From Sutterella sp. UBA4713 (GTDB lineage Bacteria > Pseudomonadota > Gammaproteobacteria > Burkholderiales > Burkholderiaceae_F), in the NCBI GenBank assembly GCA_002404465.1, contig DHJT01000023.1:1-11559 (forward strand): DNA of 11,559 nt, written 5' to 3'. Shown one piece after another: positions 6,507 through 11,559 of this stretch. Each line of letters begins with the position of its first letter. The first letter of the stretch is position 1. Both the position numbers and the translations under genes were made by a program. Under the pieces are notes generated by a model. The model was not told the origin of the DNA, did not search any database, and saw only the letters and a list, made by a program, of their open reading frames with translations.

Positions 6507-7163
6507 ATGCTCCAAATTCTGACCACTCTTTTGATTTACGCGATTCCGTCCGTCCTTGCTATTACGCTGCATGAGTCGGCACATGCCTACGCAGCTCGGT
6601 GTTTCGGTGATGACACGGCGTACCGCTTGGGCCGGTTAAGCCTTAACCCGTTACACCACATTGACCCGATCGGAACGATTTTGGTTCCGGGACTGCTTTT
6701 GATCTCTTCGCTTTTAACGGGGGTAGGGGGAATTCTTTTCGGGTGGGCCAAGCCCGTTCCCGTCAATTTCGCAATGCTACGCAATCCTAAGCGCGATATG
6801 ATTTGGGTTGCTTTGGCAGGCCCCGCGTGCAACCTCATTCAGGCGCTTTGCTGGGCGCTTTTCCTACGTTTATCGCTTTTGATTGCACACGACCAGGCCG
6901 TTCTTCATCTTGCGGTTTCTTTTGCGTACGCCGGCATTTCCGTCAATTTGATGCTCATGGCGTTCAATTTAATTCCGATTTTGCCCTTAGACGGGGGAAG
7001 AATTGTTTCCGGCCTTTTACCTTGGCGCTGGGCTTATGCGTTTTCCAAACTCGAACGCTACGGGCTCATTATCCTGCTTGTGTTAATTGCAAGCGGAGCG
7101 ACGACGTTTTTTATTCGTCCCTTCCTTGAAATCGGTCGCTTTCTGGTTCGGCTCGTCTTGTAA
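6507..7163 (+). CDS. Site-2 protease family (M50) membrane metalloprotease
   Basis: Intramembrane zinc protease of family M50, with the short architecture that lacks a PDZ domain. The 218-residue protein has the zinc motif HESAH (residues 22-26, catalytic Glu23) inside the first hydrophobic segment. NPLHHIDPIG (47-56) and GWAKPVPVN (79-87) are typical of the family. NLIPILPLDGGRI (154-166) supplies the third zinc ligand, Asp162. At least four hydrophobic segments are visible. The substrate is unknown. No Shine-Dalgarno sequence precedes the ATG and no upstream in-frame start is possible. It is the first gene of a tightly packed operon, 2 nt before folC, in the place where accD precedes folC in E. 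coli. This could be only positional, because nothing in the sequence links it to folate or purine synthesis. Confidence 0.92.
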   Translation: MLQILTTLLIYAIPSVLAITLHESAHAYAARCFGDDTAYRLGRLSLNPLHHIDPIGTILVPGLLLISSLLTGVGGILFGWAKPVPVNFAMLRNPKRDMIWVALAGPACNLIQALCWALFLRLSLLIAHDQAVLHLAVSFAYAGISVNLMLMAFNLIPILPLDGGRIVSGLLPWRWAYAFSKLERYGLIILLVLIASGATTFFIRPFLEIGRFLVRLVL

Positions 7164-7165
7164 TT

Positions 7166-8518
7166 ATGTCAACAAGTCCTATTCAAAATCATCCGGACTC
7201 GCTTAATGCATGGCTTAACTACGCCGAGCATCTTACGGAAAAGCCCATTGAGTTGGGACTGACGCGCATGTGCACGATGATTGCGCGCATGGGTATTTGT
7301 TTTTCCTGCCCTGTTTTTACCGTTGCCGGTACCAACGGCAAGGGCAGTACCTGCGCCTTTTTAAGTTCCGTTTTGCTCGCAGCGGGATACCGCGTCGGCA
7401 TGCATACATCGCCCCATTTGATCCGTTTTAACGAAAGGGCCGTGATTGACGGGAAAGAGGTTTCGGACGCCGTTCTTTGCCGAGCCTTTGCCGAGGTTGA
7501 TCGTGCAAGGGACGGAATGCCGCTTACGTACTTTGAGTTTACGGGGTTGGCAATTCTGAAGATTTTTTCCGAGGCTAAGCTCGACGCCGTGGTTCTTGAA
7601 ATCGGACTCGGCGGTCGTCTTGATGCCATGAATGCGATTGACACGGACTGCGGCATTGTTTGCGCCGTGGGAATCGACCATACGGCCTATTTAGGGACGA
7701 CACGCGAGGCAATTGCTTATGAGAAGGCCTGCATTTACCGCCCCGGCAAACCGGCGCTTGTGACCGATACCGATCCGCCGATAACGCTTATTGACTACGC
7801 TCGTAAAATCGGCGCTTTGCTTGTCCGTTACGGAATAGATTACACGACAACCGTCAAGAATACGATCTTTGATTTTCATTTCGGCGACGTGTGTTATACG
7901 GATCTGCCGAAACCGACTTTGATCGGCGGCAATCAAATCCAAAATGCGGCCGGAGCCTTAGCGGCCGTCACGCTTTTAGCCGATAAGCTTCCCGTGACGC
8001 GTAAAGCCGTTGAGAAAGGCCTTCAATCGGCGTATATGCCCGGACGTTTCGAACGTTTCACGATACCGCACTACCCGACGATTCCCGTTTGGATTGATGT
8101 CGGGCACAATCCGCAGGCCGCCGCCGTGCTCTTTAAAAACGTTCAGGCTTCGGCGACTCCCGGAGAAACACTCTATGCGGTCTTTGCAATGCTTCGCGAT
8201 AAAGACATGCGGTCGGTTGCTAAAACACTTGCTCCGGCCGTCAGTCACTGGTTTGTCTCAGGATTAACCGAGCCTCGCGGGGCTCGCGCGGACGAACTGA
8301 TCGAAGCGATGCGTGAGGCAGGTATTTCCGATCAAGACATCCGTGTGTTTCATTCGGTCGATTCGGCACTTCGATCTGCACTTGATGCGGCAAAGCGTAA
8401 GTCGCAGGGCCCTGTTAGAATCCTCGTGTTCGGTTCCTTTGTGACCGTTGGGCACGCCGTACGGACGTTACAGACTTTCGGGGCGTACGCACATTTGTCC
8501 GATCCTCATGCTCGATAA
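7166..8518 (+). CDS. folC: Bifunctional folylpolyglutamate / dihydrofolate synthase
   Basis: Cytoplasmic ATP-dependent ligase that adds glutamate to dihydropteroate and extends the glutamate tail of folates. The 450 residues include the P-loop GTNGKGS (55-61), TSPHL (81-85) with FNER, TYFEFTGLA (121-129) and EIGLGGRLDAMN (145-156). They continue with IDHTAYLG (170-177), K187 in EKACIYRPG (the probable carbamylated Lys) and GGNQIQNAAGALAA. PGRFE and DVGHNPQAA follow in the C-terminal domain. Length and order are normal, and all core motifs are present. It begins 2 nt after the M50 stop with no Shine-Dalgarno sequence, so translation is probably coupled. Its stop overlaps the next gene by 11 nt. 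Lysine codons are split evenly (9 AAG, 9 AAA), unlike the genes upstream of 6422. Confidence 0.96.
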   Translation: MSTSPIQNHPDSLNAWLNYAEHLTEKPIELGLTRMCTMIARMGICFSCPVFTVAGTNGKGSTCAFLSSVLLAAGYRVGMHTSPHLIRFNERAVIDGKEVSDAVLCRAFAEVDRARDGMPLTYFEFTGLAILKIFSEAKLDAVVLEIGLGGRLDAMNAIDTDCGIVCAVGIDHTAYLGTTREAIAYEKACIYRPGKPALVTDTDPPITLIDYARKIGALLVRYGIDYTTTVKNTIFDFHFGDVCYTDLPKPTLIGGNQIQNAAGALAAVTLLADKLPVTRKAVEKGLQSAYMPGRFERFTIPHYPTIPVWIDVGHNPQAAAVLFKNVQASATPGETLYAVFAMLRDKDMRSVAKTLAPAVSHWFVSGLTEPRGARADELIEAMREAGISDQDIRVFHSVDSALRSALDAAKRKSQGPVRILVFGSFVTVGHAVRTLQTFGAYAHLSDPHAR

Positions 8519-9314
8519 ATTCCAAAAACTATTCGGTCCGAATTCGGAGCCGTGTTCGTCCGATCGCCTCGGGAGTGACTACGCAGGCGCTTCTCTGGCA
8601 GGTGCGTCGAAAAAGACCGGTCCCGGGGCCTTTCGTCGGCGTGTGTTCGGCTTTATCGCCTTTGTTCTTTTTTTGTGTGCCGTGCTGCCCTGGGTCTTTG
8701 AACCGGCAGAGCAATACGCTGTTCCCGGAGCGCAAACCCGGATCGGTACACCTTCGAAGCTGCCGTACGCGCAACGCATGAGCATAGTTCCGAAGAGCTC
8801 GGATAAAGAGAAAAACGCTAAAAAAGCCGAGGAGGTGGCGCGTAACCTGAGTCAGGCAAATCCGCCGGCTGTCGGTAAGGCAAAGCCGCTCTCTTCTGCT
8901 TCTGAATCGAGTGTGCTTGCCAAAGAGACTTCGGTTAGACGCGAAACGGATAAGAAAGGTGCCGCCCATCTAAGTTTTGCAAAGAAAAAGGACGCTACGA
9001 CACAAACATCGGCGACCAAAGGAAAGTCCCTTGCAAGCAAGGATAAGAATGCCGGCACAACGACCAAACGCTATTACATTCAAATTGTTGCCACGAGCAA
9101 TAAGGCTTCGGCCGTCGAACGCGCTTCGCGCATTCGCAAACTCGGCCTTCCGGTTTATATTGAAAAAACACGGCGGCACAAATCCGATTTGTGGCGTGTG
9201 CGCGTCGGTCGATTCGATTCGATAGAAAAGGCACGGGTCGCTTTGGATAAACTGGCCCTTAATTCCGTAACGAACGGCGGGATCATGACGGAAAAACCCG
9301 CTAAGAAACCGTAG
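8508..9314 (+). CDS. dedD: SPOR-domain cell-division protein, DedD-like
   Basis: Predicted single-pass inner-membrane protein with a periplasmic SPOR domain, which in characterised homologues binds denuded peptidoglycan at the septum. With the ATG at 8508 it has 268 residues. A short polar N-terminus is followed by one membrane segment (about 46-64, ending LPWVFEP as in DedD). A Lys/Ser/Ala-rich low-complexity linker (about 95-185) follows, then a SPOR domain (about 188-260) starting RYYIQIVATSNKASA and containing LWRVRVGRF. An in-frame ATG at 8448 would add 20 residues but lies deep inside folC. The 8508 start overlaps folC by 11 nt, a usual arrangement for coupling. Neither start has a Shine-Dalgarno sequence. 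The symbol rests on position between folC and cvpA and on architecture; the linker is too variable to compare. Confidence 0.86.
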   Translation: MLDKFQKLFGPNSEPCSSDRLGSDYAGASLAGASKKTGPGAFRRRVFGFIAFVLFLCAVLPWVFEPAEQYAVPGAQTRIGTPSKLPYAQRMSIVPKSSDKEKNAKKAEEVARNLSQANPPAVGKAKPLSSASESSVLAKETSVRRETDKKGAAHLSFAKKKDATTQTSATKGKSLASKDKNAGTTTKRYYIQIVATSNKASAVERASRIRKLGLPVYIEKTRRHKSDLWRVRVGRFDSIEKARVALDKLALNSVTNGGIMTEKPAKKP

Positions 9315-9324
9315 CTGGCGACTT

Positions 9325-9825
9325 ATGAATGAAGTTGATTGGATTATTCTTGCCGTCCTTTGTATCTCGACGATCGTCGGGCTTTTTCGGGGCATCATTC
9401 GGGAACTGATGGCGATTGTCGGTTGGATTCTTGCGATTGTCCTGGCACTTAAGTTTTCTCCTTGGGCAGGGGAACTGATTCCTTTGCCGAGCGTCGACGG
9501 ATCGATTCGAACGATCTTCGGGGCAATTCTGATTGCCGTTATCGTGCTTTTTGCTTGCGGGATTCTCGGCCGCATTGCCGGGGCCGCACTTTCGGCCGCA
9601 TCCGTATCGTTTGAGGATCGCTCTATCGGGGCGGTTTTCGGTTTTGTGCGCGGCGTCGTGATTGTTTGTGCCTGCGTCTTTTTGCTCGGCATGACGAGCT
9701 TTACGCGTTCGGGCTATTGGCGCAATTCCGTGCTCATTGTTCCGGCAGAACGCGTCATTGATTTATCGATGCCGATATTGCCGGTGACGATTGCCCGGAT
9801 GCGGCAGGAATTTCGAATTTATTAA
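9325..9825 (+). CDS. cvpA: CvpA family membrane protein
   Basis: Small inner-membrane protein of the CvpA family, named for colicin V production in E. coli; its biochemical role is not settled. The 166 residues contain four hydrophobic segments (about 5-25, 30-48, 62-86 and 103-124). FRGIIRELMAIVGW near the N-terminus and EDRSIGAVFGFVRG before the last segment are the characteristic conserved blocks. Length is normal for the family. It starts 10 nt after the SPOR gene with only weak ribosome-binding potential and lies directly before purF, as in E. coli and many other proteobacteria. Confidence 0.92.
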   Translation: MNEVDWIILAVLCISTIVGLFRGIIRELMAIVGWILAIVLALKFSPWAGELIPLPSVDGSIRTIFGAILIAVIVLFACGILGRIAGAALSAASVSFEDRSIGAVFGFVRGVVIVCACVFLLGMTSFTRSGYWRNSVLIVPAERVIDLSMPILPVTIARMRQEFRIY

Positions 9826-9834
9826 CAGCGGTAA

Positions 9835-9855
9835 GCCCCTTGAAATTTCGGGGGC
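9835..9855 (+). promoter_or_regulatory. Hairpin between cvpA and purF
   Basis: GCCCC (9835-9839) pairs with GGGGC (9851-9855), enclosing the self-complementary GAAATTTC (9842-9849). No T-run follows, so it is not a standard terminator. It could modulate readthrough from cvpA into purF. Confidence 0.4.
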
Positions 9856-9867
9856 AGACAATAGGAT
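9840..9867 (+). promoter_or_regulatory. Possible promoter for purF
   Basis: TTGAAA (9840-9845) is one base from the -35 consensus and lies 16 nt before TAGGAT (9862-9867), a four-of-six -10. The start would be near 9874, only about 7 nt before the purF ATG. It overlaps the hairpin at 9835-9855, and the match could be chance. Confidence 0.3.
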
Positions 9868-9880
9868 TTGAATACATACT

Positions 9881-11383
9881 ATGAGCGGAGTTGTCGGATT
9901 AATCAGTAATGAGCCCGTGAATCAGGTCATTTACGATGCATTGCTCTTACTGCAACATCGCGGGCAGAATTCAGCGGGTATTGCCACGGTTGAAGGATTG
10001 CAGTTTCATTTATGCAAGGGTTTGGGATTGGTTAATTCCGTTTTTCGCACACGGGATATGCGAAACCTGACAGGTAATTCCGGTGTCGGACACTGTCGGT
10101 ACCCGACGTGCGTCACTGCCTCTTCCAATGAAGAAAGTTCCCCTTTTTATGTCAATGCCCCGTACGGTATTTTGTATTGTCATGAAGGCAATTTAACCAA
10201 TGCCGATGCGCTACGCGACGAGCTGTACGATGAGGATCTTCGTCATATCAACACGGTCGGTGACGGAGAAATCCTACTGAATGTCGTTGCCGATGAAATT
10301 TCCCGGCACTGTTCGGGGCGCGGGCAGTTTAGTCCCGAACGATTGTTTGCGGCCATGCGCTCGGTCTATTCGCGTGCCAGGGGGGCTTTTGCCGATGTCG
10401 CCCTGATTATTAATAAGGGGCTTGTCGCTTTCCGGGATCCCAACGGCATCAGACCGCTTTGCATCGGACGACTAAAAAAAGCCGACGGCACATACGACTA
10501 TATGGTCGCTTCCGAGTCTGTGGCGTTAAACGGCCTCGGATTTGAATTTATGCGGGACATTGCGCCCGGGGAAGTTGTTTTTATCAACCGTAATCGGGAG
10601 CTTTTCAGCGCCGTTTGTGCTGAGAAGACGGACCTGTGTCCCTGCATTTTCGAACTCGTGTATATCGCGCGTCCCGATAGTGTTCTCGACGGAGTGAGCG
10701 TGTATGCGGCACGCTTGGCTTTAGGAGCCAAACTGGCGGCGCGAGTGCAGAAAAAACTCAATCTTGCCGATATTGACGTCGTCATGCCGATTCCCGATTC
10801 AGGGCGGCCGGCAGCACAGCAACTGGCGGCAGTGCTAAAGCTGCCGTACCGCGAGGGCTTCTTAAAGAATCGCTACGTCGGACGTACGTTTATCATGCCC
10901 GGACAATCGATGCGCGTTAAAACCGTGCGACAGAAGTTAAACGGCATGCCTGTTGAGTTCGAAGGCAAAGCCGTGCTTCTTGTCGATGATTCCATTGTGC
11001 GCGGGACGACGATGTGTGAGATTGTCCGACTCGCGCGCGAGGCCGGTGCCAAGAAGGTCTTTGTTGCATCGACGGCGCCGCGCGTGATGTTCCCGAATGT
11101 GTACGGCATCGATATGACTACGCGCGATGAACTTATTTGCGGACACGGCTTGGATGAAGACGGTGTTGCAAAGGTTATCGGAGCCGATGCCGTTATTTAC
11201 CAAGATCTTGAGGATTTGAAAGAGGCGATTATTCAATTAAACCCTGCGGTCAAACACTACGATTGCTCATGTTTTGACGGGCGGTATGTGACGGGTGATG
11301 TCGATGAGGCTTATTTGCAGCACGTCGAATCGCTCAGAAAAAAACAGATAACGACAAATCATACGAATTTTGACGGAGAGTAG
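9881..11383 (+). CDS. purF: Amidophosphoribosyltransferase with an atypical, probably inactive glutaminase site
   Basis: First committed step of purine synthesis: PRPP plus an ammonia source gives 5-phosphoribosylamine. The 500 residues follow E. coli PurF (505) throughout. The C-terminal phosphoribosyltransferase domain looks intact, with IPIPDSGRPAA-like binding residues, KNRYVGRTFIMPGQ and the PRPP loop VLLVDDSIVRGTT. The N-terminal Ntn-hydrolase glutaminase domain is abnormal. After Met1 comes Ser (AGC) where the nucleophile Cys1 should be, and the oxyanion-hole Asn101 of HNGN is Glu (HEGN). The glutamine loop reads RYPTCVTASS, and SDSE is GDGE. Arg73 and Asp127 equivalents remain. A TGA at 9869-9871 excludes an upstream start. 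Metabolic inference: it probably uses free ammonia. No good Shine-Dalgarno sequence is present. Lysine codons are 9 AAG and 11 AAA. Confidence 0.93.
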   Translation: MSGVVGLISNEPVNQVIYDALLLLQHRGQNSAGIATVEGLQFHLCKGLGLVNSVFRTRDMRNLTGNSGVGHCRYPTCVTASSNEESSPFYVNAPYGILYCHEGNLTNADALRDELYDEDLRHINTVGDGEILLNVVADEISRHCSGRGQFSPERLFAAMRSVYSRARGAFADVALIINKGLVAFRDPNGIRPLCIGRLKKADGTYDYMVASESVALNGLGFEFMRDIAPGEVVFINRNRELFSAVCAEKTDLCPCIFELVYIARPDSVLDGVSVYAARLALGAKLAARVQKKLNLADIDVVMPIPDSGRPAAQQLAAVLKLPYREGFLKNRYVGRTFIMPGQSMRVKTVRQKLNGMPVEFEGKAVLLVDDSIVRGTTMCEIVRLAREAGAKKVFVASTAPRVMFPNVYGIDMTTRDELICGHGLDEDGVAKVIGADAVIYQDLEDLKEAIIQLNPAVKHYDCSCFDGRYVTGDVDEAYLQHVESLRKKQITTNHTNFDGE

Positions 11384-11386
11384 TTT

Positions 11387-11559
11387 GTGACTTACAAAAG
11401 AGTATTAACCATTCAGGATATTTCCTGTGTCGGACAGTGTTCCCTTACGGTGGCTTTGCCGATTTTGTCGGCGTGCGGCCACGAGACGGCCATTCTTCCC
11501 TCGGCCGTTCTCTCAACGCATACGGCCGGATTTACGGGATTTACGTTCCGTGATTTAAC
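11387..11559 (+). CDS. Pyridoxal/pyridoxamine kinase-like protein (3' partial)
   Basis: The first 57 codons of a gene that runs off the window. The translation contains QDISCVGQCSLTVALPILSA followed by AVLSTHTAGFTGFTFRDL, which resembles the N-terminus of PdxY/PdxK-type vitamin B6 kinases of the ribokinase superfamily. These phosphorylate pyridoxal, pyridoxamine or pyridoxine with ATP. The start is a GTG chosen because GGAG (11375-11378) lies 8 nt upstream and the frame begins just 3 nt after the purF stop; no ATG is available nearby. It is probably the last or next gene of the purF operon. The ATP-binding and catalytic C-terminal part is outside the window, so a related hydroxymethylpyrimidine kinase cannot be excluded. 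Confidence 0.78.
   Translation, partial: MTYKRVLTIQDISCVGQCSLTVALPILSACGHETAILPSAVLSTHTAGFTGFTFRDL

Noticed and set aside
8448..8507. Upstream ATG for the SPOR protein, adding 20 residues
   Set aside because: It would overlap folC by 71 nt and has no better ribosome binding site. The ATG at 8508 gives a normal 11-nt overlap and a natural N-terminus.
9881..9886. C1S in PurF as a sequencing error or wrong start
   Set aside because: A single-base error could give Ser, but the independent Asn-to-Glu change and the altered glutamine loop point to genuine divergence. An in-frame TGA at 9869 rules out another upstream start.
1..11559. Mobile elements, CRISPR arrays, tRNA or rRNA genes, defence systems
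   Set aside because: Nothing resembling transposases, regular direct repeats, tRNA cloverleafs or phage genes was found on either strand.

Overview
The window looks like chromosomal DNA from an anaerobic, amino-acid-using betaproteobacterium, most likely Sutterellaceae (Burkholderiales). This is an inference from protein resemblance and gene order, not from a search. All genes lie on the + strand. No tRNA, rRNA, CRISPR array, insertion sequence or phage gene was recognised.

Left half (2-6422), a fumarate-respiration module. It holds a fumarate reductase flavoprotein (frdA, 5' end cut by the window) and its iron-sulfur subunit (frdB). Both closely resemble the Wolinella succinogenes quinol:fumarate reductase. 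After a terminator comes a gene-poor stretch of about 0.9 kb with inverted repeats and a structured leader. Aspartate ammonia-lyase (aspA) follows, then a DcuA-type C4-dicarboxylate exchanger. Together these would import aspartate or fumarate, deaminate aspartate to fumarate plus ammonia, reduce fumarate with quinol and export succinate. These genes have good Shine-Dalgarno sequences (frdB, aspA), strong AAG bias for lysine (25 of 28 in aspA) and clear intrinsic terminators, all consistent with high expression.

Right half (6480-11559), a housekeeping operon. It runs: M50 site-2-type membrane protease, folC, a DedD-like SPOR protein, cvpA, purF, and the start of a pyridoxal/pyridoxamine kinase gene. 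The order folC-dedD-cvpA-purF is the one known from E. coli; here the M50 gene sits where accD often does. Genes are tightly packed, mostly lack Shine-Dalgarno sequences and use AAA and AAG about equally for lysine. The first gene appears to have a nearly leaderless transcript.

The most surprising observation is PurF. Its phosphoribosyltransferase domain looks intact, but the glutaminase domain has Ser in place of the N-terminal catalytic Cys and Glu in place of the oxyanion-hole Asn. This predicts an enzyme that cannot use glutamine normally and may depend on free ammonia, which the highly expressed aspartase would generate. That link is a hypothesis.
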